From NCBI GenBank assembly GCA_028680705.1, contig JAQUJY010000025.1, positions 1 to 35,812 on the forward strand: 35,812 bases of DNA, given 5' to 3'. The DNA comes from Bacteroidales bacterium (GTDB lineage: Bacteria > Bacteroidota > Bacteroidia > Bacteroidales > Tenuifilaceae). The notes below the pieces were generated by a model. It had not been told where the DNA came from. It ran no database searches and was given only the letters and a program-made list of their open reading frames with translations. Positions 10,901-18,973 of the stretch are shown here, piece by piece. How positions within the stretch are numbered: the stretch's first letter is position 1; each line of letters starts with the position of its first letter. The translations under genes were made by a program, and so were the position numbers.

Positions 10901-11824
10901 GGAAATGCTGCAGTAAGCATGACCCAGATTATTAAAGATTTTGGTTCTATTGGCAACGGCTCAACTGACCTATGGAGTAATTATGAGATTAGTATTAGCG
11001 TAGAAACTACAGGCAGTTATTACTTTGGATGGCGTGGCTATGGCGATCTTAGAAAGATGAGTCGTTACAATTTGTATATTGATGATTTTTATTTTGAAGA
11101 GCAGACAAACTTTGAGGTTACTGCAGATTTTAGCGTACTGGTTCTCGACAAGGAGGTTGCCTTTGAAGCTTCAGGTGAGAATATTGAAACGTATAGTTGG
11201 GATTTAGGAGATGGAAACACCTCTATAGAGAAAGCATTTACTAATACCTATGCCGATTACGGAACCTATGATGTAACCCTAGTTGCTTCAAATAACTGTT
11301 CCTCTAAAGAGGTTACAAAGCAGGTAACTATTGTTAATAATGTTGATGCAAACTTTACTTACTCAGTAGATAACCTGGCTGTAACGTTTACATTTACAGG
11401 CGAAAATGGTGTTGCCTATTTCTGGGATTTTGGTGATGATAATTTCTCAAGTGAGATGGAGCCAACTCATACCTATGCAGAATCGGGTAATTATGAAGTA
11501 ACCTTAACGGTCATTGGGGCAACAGGTGCTGATACTTTTAGTCAGCAGGTTGAGGTAAGTGCAGGAACTTCCGTTCCTACAACTCAGCTATCAAATGGAG
11601 GGGTACATCCAAATCCTGTAACCGATCAGCTGAAAATTTCGTTGCCAGCCGGTTATGAAATTTCAAAAATCAGCATATTCAATGCCATAGGTAAAGAGGT
11701 GCTGTCAAGCGTATCTACTTATGGTTCTAACTCCATCAATATGGGTAAGTTACCTAGTGGAGTGTATATTGTTTCTGTTAATTCTGTTCAAGGTGAAGTT
11801 TTTACGTACAGAGTAGTTAAGTAG
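7964..11824 (+). CDS. large T9SS-secreted multidomain protein (J modules plus PKD repeats), no enzyme domain seen
   Basis: The protein has 1286 residues. The ATG at 7964 was chosen because its A/C-rich leader matches that of the next giant gene; ATG 7991 is an alternative. A long n-region precedes the hydrophobic signal segment (GIAILAILVLPSLNAVSQ). Four MAM-like 'choice-of-anchor J' modules (about 45-220, 335-505, 620-770 and 890-1045) alternate with CARDB-like spacers. Each carries a DWIVTP/DWLFSP-type motif and ends in a D-D/D-N segment such as LHLDDILI. Two PKD domains follow (about 1050-1127 and 1128-1205; YSWDLGDGNTS and YFWDFGDDNFS), then a T9SS sorting domain (HPNP near 1214, ending SGVYIVSVNSVQ...). 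No catalytic residues were recognised. Such proteins usually act as surface adhesins, scaffolds or carbohydrate/protein binders in Bacteroidota; the exact role here is unknown. It lies between the S8 protease and another giant T9SS protein. Confidence 0.88.
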   Translation: MRESFTLRKMVTIPAPFKKRITRGIAILAILVLPSLNAVSQNLQPLPISCDFKGFTGVNLHEICPGWDEGTGYPKPTLGSGGWFESDILYPTTCAGINVYGIGKHNWIVTPYFSVTENTIVRFDAAMTLKHDEPRPSSFGSDDKFAIMVSDDGGNTYTPAFEFTATSEAQLTMDMQTFTVDLSTFAGKNVTVGFYATTGNIDNGYFALHLDDILIKDKSQVDAAVVSIVSPTPDSFLTDETPIKVIVKNDGLTPIENVPVRFKIRGAETENIFSVVSKNLAPNEEFELDFGTYNFSVWGNYSISAVTELDGDQDAANNAVEVNIVNIEPEILPLPKLDFTDSYDRINFYEGWDEARGEERPLVYMKVDWQSDKHVGTGEYGFSVYFVSLGTCDWIVSPSFIATSDAKITFDYAITYDDGVSSMGSDDKLIVFATDDNGETWNNLAEIDKNSTISETEWNKLFVDLSDYDGKTVRIALQANTGVVLDPESYVFFIDNLEVANILSHDIAPVKVVSPQTPSAFGTTETISVLVGNKGSSDVEEFEISYKIGSSNTVTEQVSLLIPAREERLYIFDTKADLSGSQSADITITTNLPNDEDASNNSLSAELSSMLIDLTEVGQYETSFENALELKGWSVLDANQDGREWFLTTVPREVFEGDYAYSYTSKRTNAPSNDWLFSPAFSMKADEEYVLSFYFRANATGFPERLRVTYSSEQNENSLVEEILDLGEVTHGQYMQATIEFAVVADGDYHLGWHIYESMNGMGLEIDNVSLHQLLDNDIKVNHIQVPRKKVEGSAQLANIDEIKVEVENIGRNSVSAFDLSIEVDGGSAITQSFTEPLMAGKKRYFSVNEGLDLDPNGIYDVKVWSSLDTDLNYNNDTIVGHVNLAEYSTSFEATDDSSEWTFEDLAGPEYTWAIVNESRYARTGKQAWKLHTDRHAQIANDDWLFSEPFYLEEGKCYKVGFWYNPLYSQDSLVFAMGDGNAAVSMTQIIKDFGSIGNGSTDLWSNYEISISVETTGSYYFGWRGYGDLRKMSRYNLYIDDFYFEEQTNFEVTADFSVLVLDKEVAFEASGENIETYSWDLGDGNTSIEKAFTNTYADYGTYDVTLVASNNCSSKEVTKQVTIVNNVDANFTYSVDNLAVTFTFTGENGVAYFWDFGDDNFSSEMEPTHTYAESGNYEVTLTVIGATGADTFSQQVEVSAGTSVPTTQLSNGGVHPNPVTDQLKISLPAGYEISKISIFNAIGKEVLSSVSTYGSNSINMGKLPSGVYIVSVNSVQGEVFTYRVVK

Positions 11825-11835
11825 TAGTTTTTTTA

Positions 11836-11865
11836 GGGCAAGGGTAGTTCCCTTGCCCTTTTTTT
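11836..11865 (+). terminator. intrinsic terminator between the second and third giant genes
   Basis: A perfect 9-bp stem GGGCAAGGG / CCCTTGCCC with the five-base loop TAGTT is followed directly by a run of T. It lies 11 bases after the stop codon at 11824 and ends only 22 bases before the next start codon. Confidence 0.85.
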
Positions 11866-11887
11866 ACAAACCAAAAACCAAATCATT

Positions 11888-14800
11888 ATGAAAAATCTTT
11901 ACAATTTAATGTTTGGGTTTGTCCTAGTTCTATTCTCGCTTTCGGTGAGTGGACTAACCATAGATCAGAGCTTTGACTCTGATATAAGCCCATATGGATG
12001 GGAAAATGACGATACCAACGATGCCGATTGGATCTTTACAGACAAGGATAATAATGGCCCTTCTGCCGATCATTCTGGCACAGGTTATTTTGCATTTGTT
12101 GACTCTCGTTATATATCACAGGGTAATGTATTAAAACTTATTACCCCTCGGTTAGATTTAACATCAGGAAGCACAACCCTTGATTACTGGTTATACCTAA
12201 AAAGGACAGATTATGGTGGTAATGTACTTATACCATTATTTGTTGATGTTTCTGTAGACGGTGACGACTGGATTAATCTTAGAGAGCACAAAAAAACAGA
12301 GAATTTTAATCAGTGGTTTAACTACACCATTGATCTTTCAGCATACAATACTTCAGATAATGTTCGTATTCGTTTCAGGGCTATAAGTTCTGGTCATGAC
12401 TGGGATTCGGGCTATTGCTCTATAGGGTTGGATGATGTTACAGGACCAAATCTATTCGTTCCTGAGCACGATGTGGCAATAATGTCTGTTGTTCCCGATT
12501 ATATATATCGTAAAGATGTTGATGGTAAATACATGGTGACCCTAAAAAACTGGGGAAGCACCGAGGAGACATTTAATTTATCCTATGAGTTGGAGGTTAA
12601 TACTGATGTTCAGGGCTCTATTCCTGTATCAAACCTTGCAGCTGGAGAAACACGAGAAGTTGAAGTTTCTGTAAACTTTAATGCCGAACTTACCGACAAC
12701 ATAGTATTTACCGCCGATCTTGCTACGGATGAGTATTTAGTTGGCAATACATCAACTTTGGCGCTAAAGGTGCATCCTACTACCATTCTTGTTTCCGAGA
12801 GTTTCGATACGTTTAAGGGTGATGTATCTCCCTACGGATGGACTCAGGCTAAAGGTTTACCCACAGAGACACTTACCTATGGTTCCTCTGGTTGGAAAGA
12901 AACTTCCTATTATGTTAATACTCCCCCTCAGGCCATTTATTTTGGCTTTAGCAAATACAATTCATCTGTTATTGCCGACTGGGTTATCTCTCATCCAGTA
13001 AACACGATTGGAGAGGGAGATCTTCGGGTTTCGTTCTCGTTAATGGCTAATGGTGTAGCACTTGCCGATGATGATTCGCTAAGTGTTATGTACACAACAG
13101 ACGATGGTGCATCGTGGAGTTTCGCAGGCTCAATTAAAGGCGATAATTTCTCGCCTAATGTTTGGTCTAAGTACTACTTCCCGCTTCAGGGAGCTGAGTC
13201 AGCAAACCTAAGGGTTGCACTTTATGCATTAGATAACATTGATGGTTTGACCACAAGTTTATACATTGATGATTTTACTCTTGAAGTGGCACCCGATTAC
13301 GACTACGCCATGTTGCCTGTATCAATGGCGGCAGGTGCAATGCGCGATACTATAATGTTTACAGATACAGAGTTGAGTGTAAGAGGTATTGTTACTAACT
13401 ACGGACTAAATGCGGAATCGGTTCCTGTTAAATGGATCTTAGTTGAGGATGCTCAAACGGGTAGCCAGTCTGTTACTGCTGGGGCGTTTGGCGAACAAAC
13501 ACCTGTTACATTCACCCAAACGTTAACCACACCATCGGATGAAGGGTATTATACCCTAAAGATATTTACCGATTATGCTAATGACTCTGATAGAACCAAT
13601 GATACTGTTACAGTAAAACTTGGGGTTTACTCTCCATATACAGATTTTGTTGAGTCGTTTGACGAAAGCAAGGAAATGCCCTTAGGCTGGAGTTCGCTTA
13701 TGCCGATGGGAATCAATGCATTATCAATTCAAACTTCTTACGCAAGATCGGCTCCTAACTCTGTAAAAATTAACACTAATAATACTCCATATAATACAAT
13801 GCTCGTTTCACCAGCGGTAAACTTTGCCCCCGGTGAGTCGTTCCGCTTACGTTTCTGGATGAACGGTAATGCATCTGCTTCTGTTGAGGTAGGCCTGCTC
13901 GCCGATCCTTCTGACTCAACAACATTTACTAGTTTAGAGAGTGTTGCGTTAGCCAAAGCTTGGACCTATCAGGAGAATGAAGTTGCAATTACGCATGAGC
14001 AGCTAGCTTACATAGCATTTAAATATACGTCAAAAGGTTCTACTGTTTATCTCGACGACATCTCGTTGGAATTGATAGCTCCATACGCTGTTGAGGTTTC
14101 TGCTCTTACCGAGGATAAGTCTATTGCAGAGGGAGGAAACGTTACTTTTGCTGCAATAATATCTAATATGGGGTCGTTGTCAGAAACGTTTGACCTAGCG
14201 GTAACATCTGATCTTGTAACATCCATTTCCGATAAGGATGGTAATTCTATTAGTTCTATTTTACTAGATATTGGTGAAACCGATACTGTTTACGTGGCAG
14301 CAACGGCACCTGCTAGCGTTTCTACTCCCGAGGAAAAGCCTGTTTTATTAGCGGTTACCTCTCAGCAAGCAGAGGAAGCAACTGCTCAAGCAGAATTTTC
14401 TTTGTATTCTTATGAACCTTATGCCGAGTTAGAGCAAGGTTTTGAGTCAGGTACATCATTCCCGCTAGGATGGTTACCCATACAAACCCAAGATAATCTC
14501 ATGAAGATTTACTCGTCATCCTATAACGCCAACTCGGGTGATCATTACCTTCATTTTTCAAATGCAAGCGAAACGGATATTGTAATGCTCGTAATGCCTG
14601 CAGTTCAGCAATATGCATTGTATCGCGTATCGTTGTATGCTAAGGGCAATCCTTCGTTCGAGATTGGCACGGTTTCAGATCCGTATCATCCAGAAACATT
14701 TGTAAGTTTCTCTGATGTTTTAACAACTAGCTATAGTTACGATTACTATCAGTTTGACCTTGCGGCAACCGATGGTATAAAGTACATAGCAGTTAAGATG

Positions 14801-17239
14801 ATTACTGATGGTAGCTATAACTCTCTTCAAGTTGATGACATAAGCGTAACTCCTGTTGGTGAATTTGAAATGGTATCAGAAATTACTGATCTTGGCAAAA
14901 CATCTTTTGCAGGAGGATTTGCTTGGTATAATGTTGAAATAGATAATACAGGATATGGTAACGACATCTATGACCTAACTTCTTCATCAGACTGGACTAC
15001 AGCAATTTTCGACATGGTTGATGGCACAGAGATTAGCTCCGTAAGCATTGATGCAGGTGAACTAAATTCTGTTATGTTAAGGGTGGAGATTCCCGTTGAA
15101 GGAGTTATTGATGCCGAACTTGTAGATGCTACGATTACTGTTACATCGCAGAATGGTGATGTGGAAACAACAAATACAGTTTCTACAATAGGATATAATC
15201 CCGTAGCTGAAATTGTTGAGAATTTTGATGAGAACTCAACCATGCCTCAATTCTGGATTGTGCATGACGGTAGTTCTTCTACTGCACGCATAAATACAAG
15301 CACATCAAATTCAAATAGTCCTAATAATAGCCTTAGTTTATACAGATCTAGCTATTCTGAGGTAGATCCACAAGTTGCTTTACCTGCATTGATTGGTGAA
15401 GCAAAATATCAGCTTAGCTACTGGGTTAAGGGTAGTTTGGGTGCAACCATACTTGTAGGTACTCTAGATGATCCCAACGATACTACTTCGTTTACTCAGC
15501 TAAGTTCTTATGAGGTATTTGGTGCTTATACCCAACAAAAATTCGATTTTAATGTTGCTGATGGTCCTACATGCCTGGTGTTTAAGAATGCCTCCAAGGG
15601 TACAACAATCTATGTTGATGATGTGGAGGTGTACGCTTACTCTTCAATGGATATTGTTCCATCGCACGAATCGGACAATGTTCCAACTGAACAAATTATT
15701 ATTATTGATTTCAGTAGAGCAGCAACTCTTCTCGATGGTGAGGAAATTACTAGTTCTAACGTGTCTAGCTTTGTAACCTTAAAAGATTTAACATCAGACG
15801 AGGCTTTGACTTTTACTGCAACGGTAAATGATACAAAAACAGAGATTGAGCTAGCGGCAGATTCTCCTTTTATTTCTGAGCACGAGATAGAAGTTTCTGT
15901 TACCGATTTGCTGGATGTTAATGGTCTTGAAATTACGGGTACTACATCTCAGTTTACCATTATCGATTTAAATGCTCCTGTGTGGTTAGATGGATATCCA
16001 TCACTAGACTTAGTGTTAGACAATAGTGTAAAGGCAAGCATAATGCTTGATGAGGCCGCAACCTATTATTACATGCTTATAGGTTCCGGCGATGATGCTC
16101 CAACTGTTGCAGAGGTATTTGCTGGAGAAGCATATGGTTCTGTTACACCTGTACAAGTAGGTAGTGGCAACTTTATTGAAGAGGCCGTAACGATGACTTT
16201 AAGTGGCTTAACAGAAACTACTTCGTATGAACTCTATTTTGCCGCTATTGACGAGCTGGGCAATGAGCAAACTGAAGCAGTTCAAATTTCGTTTACTACA
16301 CTTGATGCTACTGCTCCGGTGTGGATAGAAGGATACCCATCATTAGGCTTAGTGACAGGCAATAGTGTAGAGGTAAGCATAATGCTAGACGAGGCTGCAA
16401 CCTATTATTACATGCTTATAGGTTCAGATGATGATGCTCCAACTGTTGCAGAGGTATTTGCTGGAGAGGCATATGGTTCTGTTACACCTGTACAAGCAAG
16501 CAGTGGAGAATTTATTGAAGAGGCCGTAACTGTCACTTTAAGTGGTCTTACTGAAATTACATCATATAAGTTGTATTTTGCCGCTATTGACGAGTTGGGC
16601 AATGAGCAAACTGAAGCAGTTCAAATCTCATTTACTACACTGGATGCTACTGCCCCTGTGTGGGACGAGGGTTATCCTGTGGTAGAAAGCGTAGGTATTG
16701 ATACCGTTTCGTTTATTGTATCGCTTAACGAGGTTTCGCAAGTATCCTATCTGGTTGTTCATTCGGGAAGCACGGCTCCTTCAGTTCAGGAAGTTATTGA
16801 TGGCGAAAATTATGCCGATGTAACCATTGCTGTATCAGGAACCGTTAGCTATACCGAAAGCCCTGTTGAGGAAATTGTGCGCAATCTTACAAGCAATACG
16901 GCATATCAGATTTATCTGGTAGCAGTTGATGCTGCTGACAATATTCAGGAAAGCACTGTTGTATTAGATTTTACAACAGACAAAGAAACGGGTGTTGGAA
17001 TGGATGAGACTTTAAGCTTCAGCGTTTATCCAAACCCTTTTACTGAGTATATTAATGTTAGTGCCGAAGGTGTACAAAATGTTAGAGTTTTCTCACTGGC
17101 AGGAAGCATTATGAAATCTATTCCTGGTAATGCACTTAGCGGACCAATTAATTTAGAGTTTTTAAGTAGTGGTTCTTATATAGTTGTTATTGAATTTATT
17201 GATGGTAAAACTGCATCAAGGGTTATCATTAAAAACTAG
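11888..17239 (+). CDS. giant T9SS-secreted multimodular protein (five J modules, Ig-like domain, three tandem FN3-like repeats)
   Basis: The protein has 1783 residues. A signal peptide (MKNLYNLMFGFVLVLFSLSV) precedes five MAM-like/anchor-J modules (about 25-190, 298-470, 584-735, 844-990 and 1106-1250). The last three share the pattern G-x-x-x-D-P-x4-[TS]-F. NEW3/CARDB-like spacers separate them (for example about 740-840). Residues 1253-1358 look like a bacterial Ig/SbsA-type domain (DIVPSHESDNVPTEQIIII). Three 113-residue FN3-like repeats (starting APVW) follow at about 1363-1701, the first two nearly identical. A T9SS type A sorting domain (YPNP at 1714 to the end) closes the protein. No enzyme motif was seen. 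It is probably a long, rod-like adhesin or scaffold displayed at the cell surface. The run of three such genes on one strand suggests a shared programme with the S8 protease, but the ligand is unknown. Confidence 0.88.
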   Translation: MKNLYNLMFGFVLVLFSLSVSGLTIDQSFDSDISPYGWENDDTNDADWIFTDKDNNGPSADHSGTGYFAFVDSRYISQGNVLKLITPRLDLTSGSTTLDYWLYLKRTDYGGNVLIPLFVDVSVDGDDWINLREHKKTENFNQWFNYTIDLSAYNTSDNVRIRFRAISSGHDWDSGYCSIGLDDVTGPNLFVPEHDVAIMSVVPDYIYRKDVDGKYMVTLKNWGSTEETFNLSYELEVNTDVQGSIPVSNLAAGETREVEVSVNFNAELTDNIVFTADLATDEYLVGNTSTLALKVHPTTILVSESFDTFKGDVSPYGWTQAKGLPTETLTYGSSGWKETSYYVNTPPQAIYFGFSKYNSSVIADWVISHPVNTIGEGDLRVSFSLMANGVALADDDSLSVMYTTDDGASWSFAGSIKGDNFSPNVWSKYYFPLQGAESANLRVALYALDNIDGLTTSLYIDDFTLEVAPDYDYAMLPVSMAAGAMRDTIMFTDTELSVRGIVTNYGLNAESVPVKWILVEDAQTGSQSVTAGAFGEQTPVTFTQTLTTPSDEGYYTLKIFTDYANDSDRTNDTVTVKLGVYSPYTDFVESFDESKEMPLGWSSLMPMGINALSIQTSYARSAPNSVKINTNNTPYNTMLVSPAVNFAPGESFRLRFWMNGNASASVEVGLLADPSDSTTFTSLESVALAKAWTYQENEVAITHEQLAYIAFKYTSKGSTVYLDDISLELIAPYAVEVSALTEDKSIAEGGNVTFAAIISNMGSLSETFDLAVTSDLVTSISDKDGNSISSILLDIGETDTVYVAATAPASVSTPEEKPVLLAVTSQQAEEATAQAEFSLYSYEPYAELEQGFESGTSFPLGWLPIQTQDNLMKIYSSSYNANSGDHYLHFSNASETDIVMLVMPAVQQYALYRVSLYAKGNPSFEIGTVSDPYHPETFVSFSDVLTTSYSYDYYQFDLAATDGIKYIAVKMITDGSYNSLQVDDISVTPVGEFEMVSEITDLGKTSFAGGFAWYNVEIDNTGYGNDIYDLTSSSDWTTAIFDMVDGTEISSVSIDAGELNSVMLRVEIPVEGVIDAELVDATITVTSQNGDVETTNTVSTIGYNPVAEIVENFDENSTMPQFWIVHDGSSSTARINTSTSNSNSPNNSLSLYRSSYSEVDPQVALPALIGEAKYQLSYWVKGSLGATILVGTLDDPNDTTSFTQLSSYEVFGAYTQQKFDFNVADGPTCLVFKNASKGTTIYVDDVEVYAYSSMDIVPSHESDNVPTEQIIIIDFSRAATLLDGEEITSSNVSSFVTLKDLTSDEALTFTATVNDTKTEIELAADSPFISEHEIEVSVTDLLDVNGLEITGTTSQFTIIDLNAPVWLDGYPSLDLVLDNSVKASIMLDEAATYYYMLIGSGDDAPTVAEVFAGEAYGSVTPVQVGSGNFIEEAVTMTLSGLTETTSYELYFAAIDELGNEQTEAVQISFTTLDATAPVWIEGYPSLGLVTGNSVEVSIMLDEAATYYYMLIGSDDDAPTVAEVFAGEAYGSVTPVQASSGEFIEEAVTVTLSGLTEITSYKLYFAAIDELGNEQTEAVQISFTTLDATAPVWDEGYPVVESVGIDTVSFIVSLNEVSQVSYLVVHSGSTAPSVQEVIDGENYADVTIAVSGTVSYTESPVEEIVRNLTSNTAYQIYLVAVDAADNIQESTVVLDFTTDKETGVGMDETLSFSVYPNPFTEYINVSAEGVQNVRVFSLAGSIMKSIPGNALSGPINLEFLSSGSYIVVIEFIDGKTASRVIIKN
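15974..16990 (+). repeat. three in-frame tandem repeats of 339 bp (113 codons)
   Basis: Unit starts at 15974, 16313 and 16652 are exactly 339 bases apart, each beginning Ala-Pro-Val-Trp. Units 1 and 2 match over most of their bases, including long shared stretches around YYYMLIGS, EVFAGEAYGSVTPVQ and FAAIDELGNEQTEAVQISF. Unit 3 keeps the frame, the length and the edges but is strongly diverged. This points to a recent duplication of unit 1/2 on top of an older repeat. Confidence 0.9.
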
Positions 17240-17259
17240 GTAACTGCATTAATTTAATT

Positions 17260-17299
17260 AAAAAAAGGCTGCCCACTTTTAGTTGGGCAGCCTTTTTTT
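17260..17299. terminator. bidirectional intrinsic terminator between convergent genes
   Basis: The stem GGCTGCCCA / TGGGCAGCC (9 bp) is flanked by a run of A on the left and a run of T on the right, so it can end the giant T9SS gene on the + strand and the flavoprotein gene on the - strand, whose stop codons are at 17239 and 17331. Confidence 0.9.
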
Positions 17300-17330
17300 A
17301 AATAATATTACCAGATTTACATATGTTAAA

Positions 17331-18689
17331 CTAGTGCTTTAACTTTCTTGCAACAATCTCTGCAGCTTTAATTAAAGGGTAAGCAGCTGGGGAACCAGTG
17401 AGTAATGGATGGGTTCCAATTTGCGCAGTAAGCAAAGATTTTATGTTTGTATGGCTTTGTATTAAGAAGCCAATGGAATTTGTTAATTCTCCAACGCTTG
17501 AACCGCCGTAAACTTCACCACCTAAAATCATTCCACAATCAGCAGCCACAATCAGTTTTACGGTTTGCGCGTGCATTCCCTCTAGGGTGCCTGGGTGCTT
17601 GTCCATTCCTGTAAAACTCCCAACAACTACGCTAAAGTTTTCTTCTCTTGCTCTCGATTCGATAATGCCAGCAGTACCAAAAGCAGTATCTCCAATTGCG
17701 GTATCGTAAATTGCAATGGTTCCGTTAAAGGCTTTACAAGGACTTAACTCGTATAGGCTCATGCCGGCAACTCTGGCCTCGGCACATGCAGTTGAAGCGA
17801 GCATGGTTGTGTTCAGTTTTCGGGTTAAGAAATCCCTTTTTTCTGCGCAATCACCAACTGCAAAAATATCACTGGAGCAATTATCAACACGCATATATTC
17901 GCATGTTTTAATGAACCCATATTTATTTAGCTCAATACCTGATTTTGTTGCCAACTCAGTATTGGGAACATATCCCACAGAGAGAATAACCGCATCTGCA
18001 TCAAGTTCTTCGCCCGTGGTTAGTATTACTTTTGAGACTTTCCCATCTTTGCCCACAATCTCTTTTACCCCTTTGTTTGTAATAACTTTAACGCCACGCG
18101 ACTTCAGTAAATCCTCGGCTTTATCGCCAAATTCTTTATCAAATGCTTTGCTTAGTATGGAAGGTTCAACCTCTACAAGCGTAACATCCCATCCAGCCTT
18201 ATTCATTTCATCCGACATTTCTACCCCAATAAATCCAGCTCCGATGGTGATAATCTTTTTTAAAGATTTCAATTTCGTATGCATTTCATCGAGATAATGC
18301 TTGTCTTTTGGGATTATAAATACATTTTTCAAATCACCACCCTTAAGCCATTTTGGTACTGTAGGGATTGAACCTGTTGCAAAAATTAATTTATCAAAGT
18401 AGAGTTTATTCTTATTTGACAGAGTGCAGAAATTGTTCTCCACATCTACATTCGTAACTTTTGCAATCTTTATTTCAACTCCAATATCCGTCAGCATCTT
18501 ATCGGGTAGGATGTTTTTATCGCTTGTGTGCAATGAACCGAATATGTAAGGAATACCACATGGGACTAATACTTTATCCTCTTGTCGTACCACTACCACT
18601 GATTTATCTGGGTGGTTTGTTTTTGCACTTATTGCGGCTTGAAGACCAGAGGCACCACCTCCAATTATTAAAACATTGATTTTTTCCAT
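17331..18689 (-). CDS. FAD-dependent pyridine nucleotide-disulfide oxidoreductase (CoA-disulfide reductase / NADH oxidase class)
   Basis: This 452-residue flavoprotein has an N-terminal FAD-binding site (LIIGGGASG, residues 7-15), a single redox cysteine Cys44 in VPCGIPYIFG, an NAD-binding motif (TIGAGFIGVEM, with an acidic end of strand two, VTLVEVE, favouring NADH), the second FAD motif (DIFAVGDCAE) and a C-terminal dimerisation domain (GTHPLLTGSPAAYPL). One cysteine at position 44, rather than a CxxxxC pair, places it with class III enzymes: CoA-disulfide reductase, NADH oxidase, NADH peroxidase or polysulfide/persulfide reductase. There is no fused rhodanese domain. A thiol-redox, oxygen-scavenging or sulfur role in the cytoplasm is likely; the sequence does not decide between them. 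It appears to be transcribed alone, with a terminator just downstream and no clear promoter motif found upstream. Confidence 0.88.
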   Translation of the reverse strand: MEKINVLIIGGGASGLQAAISAKTNHPDKSVVVVRQEDKVLVPCGIPYIFGSLHTSDKNILPDKMLTDIGVEIKIAKVTNVDVENNFCTLSNKNKLYFDKLIFATGSIPTVPKWLKGGDLKNVFIIPKDKHYLDEMHTKLKSLKKIITIGAGFIGVEMSDEMNKAGWDVTLVEVEPSILSKAFDKEFGDKAEDLLKSRGVKVITNKGVKEIVGKDGKVSKVILTTGEELDADAVILSVGYVPNTELATKSGIELNKYGFIKTCEYMRVDNCSSDIFAVGDCAEKRDFLTRKLNTTMLASTACAEARVAGMSLYELSPCKAFNGTIAIYDTAIGDTAFGTAGIIESRAREENFSVVVGSFTGMDKHPGTLEGMHAQTVKLIVAADCGMILGGEVYGGSSVGELTNSIGFLIQSHTNIKSLLTAQIGTHPLLTGSPAAYPLIKAAEIVARKLKH

Positions 18690-18919
18690 AACTATTATGT
18701 GTTAAATTATTTGTTCGAAAAAGGTATGCTAATCTACTTTGAATTATTTATAAAAGCAAAAAAAATATTTCAGACACTCGTCCAATACAAAGGGATACAA
18801 TGTTATATAGTTTTCATAAAGCAGAAATTGTAAGGTGTGAAATATAAAACGCATATTAAGGAGAAGGCATGAAAGTACTTAAAAGTAGTTGTTTTTGTGA
18901 AGGAGCGGGATCTTACAAC

Positions 18920-18957
18920 AAAAAAAAGGGGCACCCTTTTGAGGTAGCCCCTTTAAT
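18920..18957 (-). terminator. intrinsic terminator after the lysyl-endopeptidase-like gene
   Basis: Read on the - strand, AAAGGGGC...GCCCCTTT forms the base of a hairpin (ACC/GGT pairs further in, with one mismatch) followed by a run of T. It lies 16 bases beyond the stop codon of the - strand gene at 18974. Confidence 0.8.
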
Positions 18958-18973
18958 TTTAATATAGATTATA

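Noticed and set aside
15974-16990. Tandem repeats considered as a CRISPR-like array
   Set aside because: The units are 339 bp, in frame and coding for FN3-like domains, with no short repeat/spacer structure.
17716-18297. 193-codon open frame on the + strand opposite the flavoprotein gene
   Set aside because: The translation is Ser/Thr/Leu-rich without motifs and is fully antisense to a well-supported gene.
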